In this document: positions 44,870 to 54,043 of the stretch, piece by piece
Numbering within the stretch: position 1 is the stretch's first letter
Layout of the letters: each line of letters begins with the position of its first letter
Assembly: GCF_000382185.1 (NCBI RefSeq)
Contig: NZ_KB907784.1
Span: forward strand, 1,699,633 to 1,763,632
Reading direction: 5' to 3'
Length of the DNA: 64,000 nt
Source of the DNA: Bordetella sp. FB-8
GTDB taxonomy: Bacteria > Pseudomonadota > Gammaproteobacteria > Burkholderiales > Burkholderiaceae_B
Position numbers and translations under genes: made by a program
Notes under the pieces: model-generated
What the model was told of the DNA's origin: nothing
Database searches by the model: none
The model's input: the letters and a program-made list of their open reading frames with translations, nothing else

Positions 44870-47389
44870 TCACAAGCGTTGTTCGGCCTGTTGCTTCGCC
44901 GCTTGCTGCTTCACTAGCTGCTGCTGCCGCGCGCGGGCTTGGGCTTCGGCCTCGGCCTGCCGTCGCAGATGATGGCGCCGGTAGGCCGACAAGAGAGCAA
45001 TCACGATCAAGGCCAGCAGGATGATACCCAGTATCCGCAGCACCAGAGCCAGCGACAATCCCCATGTCGAAAGCCACCAGTCGACACGACGGACCAGGTC
45101 GAGCCGCCCGACGTAATACGTGTGCTCGCCCACCAGCGAATCGACAGTCTTGCCACGGATGGAGACCAGGCTGCCCTGGATGTGCTGGTTCTCGTAATCC
45201 CGGCCGCCCAACAAGGCCGACACGGCGTCCTTCAGTCCATCGGGCTGGTTGCTGGCCAGCATTACCACGCTGCGGTTCTTGCCCGTGGGCGACTCGAAAC
45301 CGGCCAGCACGGCACTCACGCCAGGACTGGTATAGGCCAGAGACAGACGGCTGGGTTCGGTATCCTGGCGTGGATCCGAATGAAACCAGCCCAGCACGCG
45401 GTGCGGCAGGTCCGAGATGGAGAAGCGTGCACTATGATCGTAAGTGGCGGGCATGTTCTGCGCCCAGCCCTTGAGCCAGGCTTGGTCGGAGCCGGACGCG
45501 ATCACCAGGATGTCCTTGTTGGACGGTACGGCATCAAGCCGCTGGCCCAGCAGCACCGTGACTCCGGTTGCCGGATAGCCGGTGGAGTCACCCATGTGGC
45601 CCATTACGGCCAGGTAGGCGCTGTATTCCTGAGGGCCGGCATTGCGGCCCAGCAATACGTCCGTCTCGGATAAATCGGCCAAGCGCGTGAACGGGTAGCC
45701 GGCCTGGGCAAAGACGGCCAAGTCAGGCATGGCGATGTAGTGTGGGTAATGCGTCAGGTCGATGGTTGATTTCGGATCAATCCAGCCGCGCACGTTATCG
45801 ATGATGATGTCCCTGCACTCGCCCTGCTTGATGTAGTCGTACATATAGCGGAACTGAAGCTGGCTGCGCGATTTGAGCAGTTCCAGCGGCACTTGCAGCG
45901 TTGCCCGCTCCGGCAGGCTGCTGTCGGGCAGGACCTTGGCGCTCAGCTTGTCGCTGCCTTCGAGGCGTTGCAGCGAAAGTAGCGGCATCGACTTCATGAA
46001 CTGGTCATTGACGCTGAACAGCAGCGAGGAGCTGAGGCTATAAGGCTGCGGTGTGTAGCGGTAGCGCAGATCGATCGGTACCTTGGGTTCGTGCCAGCCG
46101 AACAGGTCGGGAGGCACGCGCAGATTGATGCGGATGAGGTCGGGGCTGAAGCCCGTCACATTCAATTTATTGGCGTCGATCAGCTCGCCGAAAGACACCG
46201 GCCGGTCTGTGCGTAGCCAACGAGGCGCGTCATAAGGCTTGCGCGGCGCCAGGTCGGCCAACTGCGTAATGACCGCGCTCGGGCCCGATAGGGTCTGGTT
46301 GCCCGTAACCAGCGCGTTGGCCGCCTGCTTGAGTTCCTTGCCGTCGCGGCCCATCACCAGCAGCAGCTTACCGTAGGGATCGTTCGGGTTGGTCACCACC
46401 GCCAGCGTCGGACCTTGCAGCGGCGACGGCGCCAGGCCGGCCTGCGCAGCGCCCTCGACGATCACGACCGCGTTGCCCTGGGCGGGTACCGTGGACACCG
46501 AAGCCGGAAACTCAGCGCCGCGACGGCCCGCCAGCGCGCCGAACCAGGACGAGACGTCCCCGGCAGCCTCCAGCGCGGCCGAATCGGGATTGCCTTCGAA
46601 TACGAAAGGCAGATGCAGCCGGCGTATGTCGTGAGAATCGAAGAAAGGCTCGGGCAGGTGAGCCAGGTCGTTGGATAATTTCAGCGGCTGGGTGGAGAGA
46701 GCCAGCGTGCTCAGATTGCTGATATTGGCCCACAGGCTGGAGTGCAACGGGTCTTCGCACTGCATTGTGTAGTGGCCGATCAATTGCAGGCGCAGCACGC
46801 TGTGCGAGGTGAACAGGTACGGCGGCAGCGGGATCGTGCGTTGCAGGCTGGTGCCTCCCGTATCCTTGGGCACGGCGATGGAAGTCGCCACCTGGTCGTT
46901 GATCAGCACATTGATGTGCGACAGATCGGGCAACAAAGCCGGCGAATAGGCATAGCGCAGGTTCAACTGCGCTCCGGTGACGACCTGGTCGTCGCGTACG
47001 CCCAAAGGCAGCGAGTCGCTGCCGTCCACGCCACGCAGGTTGAGGGGGTATTGAGCGCCCAGGCGGCGCAGCGAATAGTTCACGGTGGTGACGGGCCCCG
47101 TGTCGGAAGTGTCCGCACTCAGGCCGGGCGGCGCCGCGGGCGGTGCTGGAATATTGGCCCCTGCTGGCGCGGCAGGTGGCGCCGACGCGCCGGGCATCAG
47201 CGTGGCGGCCGAGGGCATGTCCGGCGCAGCGGCTGCAGCGGCCGGCGCGATTGCTGTCGCCGGCGGCGCCGTCTGGGCCGACGCCTGGGTGGCGAACCCG
47301 CAGCCTAGTATCAATACCGACCATGCCAGCGGCATGAGCATGCAACGCGCGGAGCGTGCCTGGGAGATATCGGGCCGACTTTTACGCAT
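44870..47389 (-). CDS. bcsB: Cellulose synthase periplasmic subunit BcsB, copy 2 (canonical form)
   Basis: Periplasmic, membrane-anchored partner of BcsA that guides the glucan. The 839-residue protein has a signal peptide, a Pro/Ala-rich linker (about residues 40-95), the two CBD/ferredoxin-like repeats, and a C-terminal membrane helix (LSLALVLRILGIILLALIVIALLSAY). A charged Gln/Ala-rich tail of about 35 residues follows. Only two Cys occur in the mature part, Cys211 (HYTMQCEDPLHS) and Cys525 (IKQGECRDIIID), and could form a disulfide. It is the more canonical of two tandem BcsB genes. The start at 47389 has GAGGA nine bases upstream, 28 bp after copy 1. Confidence 0.93.
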   Translation of the reverse strand: MRKSRPDISQARSARCMLMPLAWSVLILGCGFATQASAQTAPPATAIAPAAAAAAPDMPSAATLMPGASAPPAAPAGANIPAPPAAPPGLSADTSDTGPVTTVNYSLRRLGAQYPLNLRGVDGSDSLPLGVRDDQVVTGAQLNLRYAYSPALLPDLSHINVLINDQVATSIAVPKDTGGTSLQRTIPLPPYLFTSHSVLRLQLIGHYTMQCEDPLHSSLWANISNLSTLALSTQPLKLSNDLAHLPEPFFDSHDIRRLHLPFVFEGNPDSAALEAAGDVSSWFGALAGRRGAEFPASVSTVPAQGNAVVIVEGAAQAGLAPSPLQGPTLAVVTNPNDPYGKLLLVMGRDGKELKQAANALVTGNQTLSGPSAVITQLADLAPRKPYDAPRWLRTDRPVSFGELIDANKLNVTGFSPDLIRINLRVPPDLFGWHEPKVPIDLRYRYTPQPYSLSSSLLFSVNDQFMKSMPLLSLQRLEGSDKLSAKVLPDSSLPERATLQVPLELLKSRSQLQFRYMYDYIKQGECRDIIIDNVRGWIDPKSTIDLTHYPHYIAMPDLAVFAQAGYPFTRLADLSETDVLLGRNAGPQEYSAYLAVMGHMGDSTGYPATGVTVLLGQRLDAVPSNKDILVIASGSDQAWLKGWAQNMPATYDHSARFSISDLPHRVLGWFHSDPRQDTEPSRLSLAYTSPGVSAVLAGFESPTGKNRSVVMLASNQPDGLKDAVSALLGGRDYENQHIQGSLVSIRGKTVDSLVGEHTYYVGRLDLVRRVDWWLSTWGLSLALVLRILGIILLALIVIALLSAYRRHHLRRQAEAEAQARARQQQLVKQQAAKQQAEQRL

Positions 47390-47417
47390 GGAATCCTCGT
47401 CTTTTTTCTTCACGTTG

Positions 47418-49742
47418 CTATGTTTGGGAATGTTCCAGTTCCAATCGGTATAGCGCGCGCCGGTGCAGGAATACACCGCCCAGCAAGCCTATGAGCGCTA
47501 CGCCGACCAGCGTCGCCACGAGCAGTAGCAGCATGTGGTTGGCAAAAAACCACTCCACCGCCAGCCAGAGCGGCAAACGCCCGACGTAATAGCTCCGATC
47601 GTCCTGCAAAGTGGTAATGGCGCCGTCATGCACCACGGCTAGGCTGCCGCCGATCTTATCGCCCGCGCTCTTTTCGATGAGATAGCGATTGGTCAGCAGC
47701 GTGCTTACCACCGCGTTCAGGCCGGCTGGGGTATTGCTCGATAAGACGACTACGCTGCGCCCGTGCTCCAGCGGTGACATGAGGCCGGCGACCATGCCTT
47801 GCCGGTCGCCGCCACGATACAGATCGCCAGTTGCCGCACGCCGGCCGCTCTCGCCGGTGTCCTTCAGCTTGTCCCATAGGTTCAGGAACCCGTTCCCGCT
47901 GCTAGGTGCGGCGCCCGGGTCGAAGAAGCTGCGCGGCAGATCACCGCGCCACGCATTGATCAAGGGCTGATCGCCGCCCGAATCCAGCACCAGCAAGTCT
48001 TTACCGCTTAGCGACTTGGCCTGCGCCGCGCTGCCTACTGTTACTCCAAGCGTCGGATAGCCTGTGGCCTGGCCCATGCCGCCCATCAGGGTGAGGTAAG
48101 CGGAATAGTCGTCCACGCCCGGCTTGTCAGGCATGATCACCGCCGTCTCAGACAGGTCGGCCATGCGCGTGAAAGGAAAGCCCGCATCGCCGAAGGCGCG
48201 AAGATCGGGCATGGCCTCGTAGTGCGGCAGATGGGAAATGTCGATGGTCGACGTGGGATCGATCGCGCTTTCGATTGAACCGCCCGGGACGTCTTGATAG
48301 TTGCCGTCTGGCTTGAGGAATTCGTAGCGGAAGTGAAACTGCAGCGTGGCCAGCGGCGGCAGCAGATAGGTGGGAATGCGCAGTTCGGCGTGGCCGTCCG
48401 ATGCGCTGGGGGACAGCGGCAGGGACTGCAAGAGCTGGTTGCCGGACAACACGGTCAGTTCCGAATGCAACGACGTCGGGCGTTGCGTGTAGGAGTAATG
48501 CAGATTCAGCTTCGCTCCGGGGTTGTTCCAGCCGAACAAGCCCGGAGGCAGGCGCAGGTTCACATTGATTGTCCTCGGCTGCAGGCCCTGGGCCGTGAAC
48601 GTGTCGGCCGGCATCAATTCGCCCAATTGCATAGGGCGGTCGCTGCGCAGCCACTTGGGCGCGTCGAAAGGCTTTCGTGGCGCGGCTGTGACCATGGCAT
48701 TGATTCTGGCCTGAGGGCCGGATAAGGTCTGAGCGCCCGTGGCCAGTGCCATGGCGGCCTGGCGGATTTCCGCATCGTCACGGCCCGTGATCAGCAACAG
48801 TTTGCCGTTGGGGTCGTTGGGATTGGGCACGATGGCCAGCGTCGGACCATTCACTGCGGGCATCGTCAAGCCCGGCAATTCGCCCGGCAGCGCCAGTACC
48901 ACGGCATGGCCGTGCGCGGGTACCGCGCCCAGGCTGGCCGTGAAGCGAGCACCGCGATAGTCCGCCAGCGCGCCGAACCACGAGGTCACGATGCCGGCCG
49001 ATTCCAGGCGGCTGGCGTCGGGCGCATGCGGCAGCACCACGGGCAGCTCAAGCGTGCGCTCGTCGTGCGCGTCGAAAAACGGCGCGGGCAGGAGCGATAG
49101 CTCGTTGGGCAGATCCACCGGCACCACGGTCAACTCCAGCATGCTGCCGGAGTTCGCCTTGAGCCATAGATCGGGACTCTGGGGATCATTGCCCTTGTCG
49201 CTGGCTTCGCTATGGGCGATCAACTCCAGGTTCAAATGATTGAACTTTGACAAGACCGACACGGGCAGATCCACCGAAAGGTGCTCAAATGTGCTCGACG
49301 CGGATTTGGACAAGGGGATGGTGGCCCCTACCACGCCATTGAGCAGCACTTTGAGATGCGAGAGCGCTGGCAGCAGTGTGGGCGAATAGCTGTAGTCTAG
49401 ATTGAGCCTGACACGCACCACGCGTTCATCCTGGCGCAGGCCGAAATCCATGCCGCCGTAGCTGTCCTCGCCTCTCAGGGTCAGCCCCTGGTCCGCGTAA
49501 TGCCGCAACAGCGGAATGCGGTAAGTCTGAGCGCCGGGCGGCAGGAAAGGAGAGGCCTGGGGAGACGCGGTGGACACAGCCGCCGCTGGCGCGGTCGGCG
49601 CGGAGGCAGGCGGCGCCTCGGCGGGTGCAGCCAGGGCCCAGGCATCGGCTGCGCCTAGCAGGGGGATGCAACAACACCATAGCGCAATCAGCCGGCGCAG
49701 GCATGCGACACGCAGCGAGGACGGCGTACACCTGAAGCTCAT
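47418..49742 (-). CDS. Cellulose synthase periplasmic subunit BcsB, copy 1 (cysteine-less variant)
   Basis: A second, diverged BcsB lying directly after bcsA, 774 residues. It shares the whole architecture with copy 2, for example PTLAIVPNPNDPNGKLLLITGRDDAEIRQAA, STIDISHLPHYEAMPDLRAFGDAGFPFTRMADLSET, and a C-terminal membrane helix. The two cysteines of copy 2 are missing: the positions read AHSEASDKGNDP and FLKPDGNYQDVPGG. The C terminus is short, without the Gln-rich tail. The start at 49742 overlaps the bcsA stop as ATGA. It may form a hetero-assembly with copy 2, or serve a different stage of export; both are inference. Confidence 0.9.
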   Translation of the reverse strand: MSFRCTPSSLRVACLRRLIALWCCCIPLLGAADAWALAAPAEAPPASAPTAPAAAVSTASPQASPFLPPGAQTYRIPLLRHYADQGLTLRGEDSYGGMDFGLRQDERVVRVRLNLDYSYSPTLLPALSHLKVLLNGVVGATIPLSKSASSTFEHLSVDLPVSVLSKFNHLNLELIAHSEASDKGNDPQSPDLWLKANSGSMLELTVVPVDLPNELSLLPAPFFDAHDERTLELPVVLPHAPDASRLESAGIVTSWFGALADYRGARFTASLGAVPAHGHAVVLALPGELPGLTMPAVNGPTLAIVPNPNDPNGKLLLITGRDDAEIRQAAMALATGAQTLSGPQARINAMVTAAPRKPFDAPKWLRSDRPMQLGELMPADTFTAQGLQPRTINVNLRLPPGLFGWNNPGAKLNLHYSYTQRPTSLHSELTVLSGNQLLQSLPLSPSASDGHAELRIPTYLLPPLATLQFHFRYEFLKPDGNYQDVPGGSIESAIDPTSTIDISHLPHYEAMPDLRAFGDAGFPFTRMADLSETAVIMPDKPGVDDYSAYLTLMGGMGQATGYPTLGVTVGSAAQAKSLSGKDLLVLDSGGDQPLINAWRGDLPRSFFDPGAAPSSGNGFLNLWDKLKDTGESGRRAATGDLYRGGDRQGMVAGLMSPLEHGRSVVVLSSNTPAGLNAVVSTLLTNRYLIEKSAGDKIGGSLAVVHDGAITTLQDDRSYYVGRLPLWLAVEWFFANHMLLLLVATLVGVALIGLLGGVFLHRRALYRLELEHSQT

Positions 49743-51997
49743 GATCGTTTGGTTCCCGGTGCGCCCGTGGACACCTCGGCCGGATGGCGCAAGTGCCCCT
49801 TGCCCCACCAGAACATCTGCTTGAGCAGATCCCGCAAGCCGACTATGCCGATGCCGATCACCTCGACGAAGGAGCGCATCGGCCTATCGGGGCGATATTT
49901 TCCCCAGGACGAGGACCAGTTGTCGGCGCGCGCAAACGTCACCCGCGCCAGATCGCGCTCTTGCTCGATGGTCAGGTCCGGAAAGCTCACGCCCAGCAGA
50001 CGGCCACGGCACATCACGACTTCGGCGGGGAATATGCCTTCGTAGTTGTCGCGGAACACCGAGATCATGACGCGCTCGCCGCGCTCCGGCAAGGGCGCAT
50101 CCTCGGGCATCATCAGCCCCAGCCCGCCACGAGAGAAGTCGCTGGCCTGGCAGGCGATGCGACGCCCGTCGGGCAGGCCCACGGCGGCTGGCAATTTGAC
50201 CTGCACGCGCGGCATGGAGCGCAACTGCTTTTCCTCGCTCGCGACCCCCGCGGCCGCGCTCAGAAGCATGATGTTGTAGGCCACCCACCCCAGGTTGAAC
50301 AAGATACTCATCGTCACGATCCATTTGGGATGATGCGCCAGGTCCACCAGGCCCACCACGACGCCTACCAGGTTCACGAGCAGTAGGCCGAGGTAGGGCC
50401 TGGCCAGCGCCCAATCGAAAAACGATTGTCGGATTACTCCGCCCTTGGCTGTCACGTTGAAACCCTTGCTGCCGGGAAACAGCAAAGCCTGGATCACCGG
50501 CACAATGGTGTACCAAGCCAATACCGTTTCGTAGATTTCGTTCCAGAACGAGTGGCGGAAACGTCCTTGAATGCGGGAGGCGCCCATGTTCGAAATAATG
50601 AGATGCGGCACGACATAGGCCAGCACCATCAGCGCCGATGCATGAAAGACCTGCGCGCCGAAGAATAGATAAGCCATGGGCATGAGCAGGAACACCATGC
50701 GCGGGATCCCGAAGAAGAAGTGCATCATCGCGCTCAGGTAGCACAGCCGCTGCGACAGGCGCAAACCTCGGCTCAGCAGCGGGTTGTATTTGCGGAAGAT
50801 CTCCGCCATGCCGCGTGCCCAGCGTATGCGTTGGCCGATATGGCGTCCCAGGCTTTCGGTCGCCAGGCCAGCCGCTTGCGGCACGGCCAGATAGGCGGTG
50901 TTGTAGCCCTTCGCGCTCAGCTTCAGTGCGGTCAGGGCGTCTTCCGTGACGCTTTCGGTCGCTACGCCACCGATATCCTCCAGCGCGGAACGCCGCAGCA
51001 CCGCGCAGGAACCGCAAAAGAAGGAGGCATTCCATAGGTCGTTGCCATTTTGCACCACGCCATAGAACAGGTCGCCTTCGTTGGGTACCCGCCTGAAGGT
51101 TTCGAGATTGCGCTCGAAGGGATCTGGTGAAAAGAACACGTGCGGTGTCTGCAACACGGCCAGCTTCTTGTCTTTCAGGAACCACCCCATGCAGACCTGC
51201 AGGAACGAACGGGTGGTGATGTGATCGCAGTCGAACACGGCGATGTATTCGCCGCTGGTTCGCGGCAGCGCCGCGTTCAGATTGCCGGCCTTGGCGTATT
51301 GGTTGTCAGCCCGTGTCAGGTAGCCCACGCCCGCTTGGGCGCAGAATTCCCGGAACTCATCCCGGCGGCCGTCATCCAGCACGTACACGCGCAGCTTGTC
51401 GGCGGGCCAATCGAGCACCGTGGCGGCCATCACCGTCTGCCGCACGACGTCCAGAGGCTCGTTGTAGGTTGGGATGTACACATCCACCGTGGGCCAGGCC
51501 GAGGTATCGACCGGCAGCGGCACAGGTCGGCGCGGCAGCGGCCAGAGCGTCTGGAAATAGCTGAGTATCAGCATCACTAATGCGTATATTTCGGCCAGCA
51601 GCAAGGCATAGCCGAACACGAATTCCAGCGGCCCGGAAAAATTCAGCGTCTGGGTCACGCGCCAGTATATGTAGCGTAGGGAAACGAATATAGACAGGGT
51701 CACCATCGTTACCGTGATTAACCTGCCGCTGATGCGGCTCAGCAAAAAGGCGACGAGGATGCAGAGGATCCCGAATACCCATTGCTGCGTCGAATTCAGC
51801 TTGACCGTCACGGTTGCGATGAACAGCAGCGCGGCCAACAGCACTATCAGCAGCCGGAACCAGTTCGGCGACCATAGCGACGCCCCCAGGGTCATGAGCC
51901 GCTCGTCCCATTGCTTGCCGTCATAGTCCCGCAGAGGCGTGTCGGCCTGCGATGGCTCCGGCGCCAGTTTGGTCCGCTTCGGTTTGGTCTGACTCAT
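49739..51997 (-). CDS. bcsA: Cellulose synthase catalytic subunit BcsA (GT2, PilZ)
   Basis: Inner-membrane processive beta-1,4-glucosyltransferase using UDP-glucose. In the 752-residue protein, N-terminal helices are followed by the GT2 domain with DDG at 208-210, DCD at 256-258, TED at 351-353 and QRIRW at 389-393. More membrane helices follow and then a PilZ domain near residues 580-690. The PilZ domain keeps an Arg-rich start (GRRIACQASDFSRGGLG), but the classic RxxxR spacing is only partly evident. Activation by cyclic di-GMP is therefore likely. The start at 51997 overlaps the bcsQ stop as ATGA. A longer frame to 52048 was rejected. Confidence 0.97.
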   Translation of the reverse strand: MSQTKPKRTKLAPEPSQADTPLRDYDGKQWDERLMTLGASLWSPNWFRLLIVLLAALLFIATVTVKLNSTQQWVFGILCILVAFLLSRISGRLITVTMVTLSIFVSLRYIYWRVTQTLNFSGPLEFVFGYALLLAEIYALVMLILSYFQTLWPLPRRPVPLPVDTSAWPTVDVYIPTYNEPLDVVRQTVMAATVLDWPADKLRVYVLDDGRRDEFREFCAQAGVGYLTRADNQYAKAGNLNAALPRTSGEYIAVFDCDHITTRSFLQVCMGWFLKDKKLAVLQTPHVFFSPDPFERNLETFRRVPNEGDLFYGVVQNGNDLWNASFFCGSCAVLRRSALEDIGGVATESVTEDALTALKLSAKGYNTAYLAVPQAAGLATESLGRHIGQRIRWARGMAEIFRKYNPLLSRGLRLSQRLCYLSAMMHFFFGIPRMVFLLMPMAYLFFGAQVFHASALMVLAYVVPHLIISNMGASRIQGRFRHSFWNEIYETVLAWYTIVPVIQALLFPGSKGFNVTAKGGVIRQSFFDWALARPYLGLLLVNLVGVVVGLVDLAHHPKWIVTMSILFNLGWVAYNIMLLSAAAGVASEEKQLRSMPRVQVKLPAAVGLPDGRRIACQASDFSRGGLGLMMPEDAPLPERGERVMISVFRDNYEGIFPAEVVMCRGRLLGVSFPDLTIEQERDLARVTFARADNWSSSWGKYRPDRPMRSFVEVIGIGIVGLRDLLKQMFWWGKGHLRHPAEVSTGAPGTKRS

Positions 51998-52773
51998 AGA
52001 GCCGCGTCCGCCCTGGTTTTCAGGCGCCGTAAGATCCAATCCGCGCATTGCATCAGGTCTTTGCGGCCCAGGCTGTAGGGATCGGCCTCGACCACGGTGC
52101 GGCCCCGGGCCAGCGATTCGCTCACGGCCTGATCTTCGTGCACCACGCCGATGACGCGATCGCCCAGCGCGCTTTGGATCAGATGTACCGAGTCTTTGGA
52201 TAGAAGCCGCGCGGCATCGACCTGATTGACGATGCAGACATGTCCGAGCCGGCCGGGCCGCGCCCCGCTATAGCGTTGGATCATGTTTTCGATCATCGGC
52301 AGCGTGGGGTATGAGGCGGCGTCGGCCAGCAGCACGGAGATCACCAGATCGGCCGCGCCCAGCGCTTGGCGCAGGTATTCAGACGATCCTGGCGGCGTGT
52401 CCAGGATCACCACCGTGTCGCTGTTCAGGTTCAAGCTGCGCAAATGATTCGATAGCCAGTTGGGATCGGAGGCAATCTGGCGTTCCAGGGTCTGTAGGTC
52501 GGTATCGTTGACCTGGCCGAAGGGCAGGACGTAAACACCCGAAACGGATCGCACGCAGGCATTGCGCCAGGGCGTTCCGCCTACGCTGGCACGCGATAGG
52601 CCATGGATGTCTTCCGGGTTGCCGCCCAGATGCAAGTGCAGGGCATTCTGCGGATCGAGGTCGATCGACAGGATTGCGCGGCCAGTCTGGCACAGCGCCG
52701 TTCCCAGGTTGGCGGCTATCGTGCTCTTACCCACGCCACCCTTGGCAGCCACGACTGCGATGACCGTTACCAT
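51994..52773 (-). CDS. bcsQ: Cellulose biosynthesis protein BcsQ (MinD/ParA-like ATPase)
   Basis: Cytoplasmic P-loop ATPase associated with polar placement and assembly of the cellulose secretion complex. The deviant Walker A is AAKGGVGKSTIAANLG at residues 9-24. Walker B-like ILDTPPGS follows, along with the MinD-type end ADPYSLGRKDLMQCADWILRRL. The 259-residue length is standard. It overlaps the 3' end of the proline-rich BcsP-like gene by seven bases and the bcsA start by four, so it is embedded in the operon. Confidence 0.95.
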   Translation of the reverse strand: MVTVIAVVAAKGGVGKSTIAANLGTALCQTGRAILSIDLDPQNALHLHLGGNPEDIHGLSRASVGGTPWRNACVRSVSGVYVLPFGQVNDTDLQTLERQIASDPNWLSNHLRSLNLNSDTVVILDTPPGSSEYLRQALGAADLVISVLLADAASYPTLPMIENMIQRYSGARPGRLGHVCIVNQVDAARLLSKDSVHLIQSALGDRVIGVVHEDQAVSESLARGRTVVEADPYSLGRKDLMQCADWILRRLKTRADAAL

Positions 52774-53495
52774 GGCGATTTTTGACCTTGTGTGGAATCG
52801 GCTGCGGGCGCGGTTCGCGCCAGGCGAGCAAACACGCCGCTCAGGCTGGAAGTCTGCGCGGCGGGTGTAGGAGTCGGTGGCTCTGAAACAGGCAGTGGTT
52901 CGGTCAGAGGTTGGGCAGCGGATTGTTCCGGCATGACAGGCGCAAGCGGCGCTTGAGTCACGATGGGAGCGAAAGATTGTCCGGGCTCGGCATAAGCGGG
53001 CAATGGATCGGGCATGGCAGCGTGGATAACGTGCGGCTGTTCAAGCACGGCAGGCATGGGAACCGGTGCCATGTGCACGTATTCGACAGGAGGGGAGGGG
53101 GCAGGGGCAAGCGGCGGCTCATAGGCCGGCGCTGCGTTTTCCACGATTGCGGCAGCGGTGTAGGGCGCCTGTTCCTGGGCCGCGAATGGCATGGACATCG
53201 TCGCAGGCCCGATCCAAGGGTCGCTCGGCCCAATCGGAGCCTTCGGCACGGCCGGCGCGATGGTTGCCGCTTCGTGTGCCATCGCGTCAAATCTCGCCGC
53301 TTCGGCTTGGTGAACTGCTTCGTCCGGTGTTCCGTTCACCGATATCGCTTCGGCCCGGTCCGGATGTACGGCCGACAACATGGTCCAGCGCCCGCGAGAC
53401 GCGTGCGCCTGTTCCGCCACCTCTACCTCTTTATATTGCGACGGGTTCCCGCCTGTCTGTTGGTAGAGGTTTGAAATGTCCGTTGTATTGCTCAT
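52767..53495 (-). CDS. BcsP/BcsO-like proline-rich cellulose biosynthesis protein
   Basis: A 242-residue protein with a short conserved N-terminal module, DISNLYQQTGGNPSQYKEVEV, resembling the start of BcsR/BcsP proteins. It is followed by a long Pro/Ala-rich, probably disordered region with repeats of APxxP type, and a small C-terminal motif (SLSGVFARLARTAPAADS) that could bind a partner. It lacks signal and membrane segments, so it should be cytoplasmic and act with BcsQ/BcsA in assembly of the synthase. The start at 53495 has GAGGG eight bases upstream. A longer frame to 53549 would translate a 14-bp direct repeat and was not used. Confidence 0.72.
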   Translation of the reverse strand: MSNTTDISNLYQQTGGNPSQYKEVEVAEQAHASRGRWTMLSAVHPDRAEAISVNGTPDEAVHQAEAARFDAMAHEAATIAPAVPKAPIGPSDPWIGPATMSMPFAAQEQAPYTAAAIVENAAPAYEPPLAPAPSPPVEYVHMAPVPMPAVLEQPHVIHAAMPDPLPAYAEPGQSFAPIVTQAPLAPVMPEQSAAQPLTEPLPVSEPPTPTPAAQTSSLSGVFARLARTAPAADSTQGQKSPW

Positions 53496-53522
53496 GTAAC
53501 GCCCTCGTTCCTGCATTCCCCG

Positions 53523-53550
53523 GGCCGACATGCCTAGGCCGACATGCACC
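53523..53550 (+). repeat. 14-bp direct repeat between bcsD and the bcsP-like gene
   Basis: Two adjacent copies, GGCCGACATGCCTA and GGCCGACATGCACC, that differ only in the last three bases. They lie in the 86-bp gap between the bcsD stop and the next start. The unit is not the same as the 15-bp CGGCCTNNCGNGGCY family, though both start with GGCC. Confidence 0.7.
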
Positions 53551-53581
53551 GAACAGATTTACGGCATGCGCCGCAAACCCG

Positions 53582-54043
53582 TCATCTGCCGAAGTGAAAA
53601 ACCATCGCGCCCGAGGCGCTGTGATCGTCCGCCGAAGTCACCCGCAGTTGCGAGTCGGCTCCCGATTGGTGCATCCACAAATCGTAGGCACCCTCCAGGA
53701 AAGCGCTGGACCAAGCCTGGTGGGCTGCGCCGAACGCCGCTTGCAAAGGCGCGTAGTAATGGCTCAGCACCAAACGGTCTTGGGCCTCGTGTATTTCGAC
53801 CCAGCCCCAGTCCATCGCATCCCAGACCCGGTTGATGGCCATCTGCAGGTCGGCGATCGTGCTGGTTCCGGGCAGCGAGTGCTGGCGGGCGAATTGCTCG
53901 CCGGTGCGGCGCATGACCTGGCCCAAGTGCCTAGAGGTCATGTCTTGCGCCAGCTCTTCGGCGAAAATCGATAGGAACGAGCGCCATTGCGGTGCGCACA
54001 GGCGGTTGTTGATGTAATGACTCACGGCAGTGGTGTTATCCAC
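53582..54043 (-). CDS. bcsD: Cellulose synthase subunit BcsD
   Basis: Periplasmic or cytoplasmic octamer-forming subunit that organises glucan chains for crystalline cellulose in Gluconacetobacter-type operons. The 153-residue size fits. Family features include QWRSFLSIFAEELAQDMTSRHLGQVMRRTGEQFARQHSLP and the terminal WGWVEIHEAQDRLVLSHYYAPLQAAFG. There is no signal peptide, as in other BcsD proteins. It begins with GTG at 54043, with a strong GGAGG six bases upstream. It is the first gene of the bcs operon. Its presence suggests ordered cellulose. Confidence 0.9.
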   Translation of the reverse strand: MDNTTAVSHYINNRLCAPQWRSFLSIFAEELAQDMTSRHLGQVMRRTGEQFARQHSLPGTSTIADLQMAINRVWDAMDWGWVEIHEAQDRLVLSHYYAPLQAAFGAAHQAWSSAFLEGAYDLWMHQSGADSQLRVTSADDHSASGAMVFHFGR

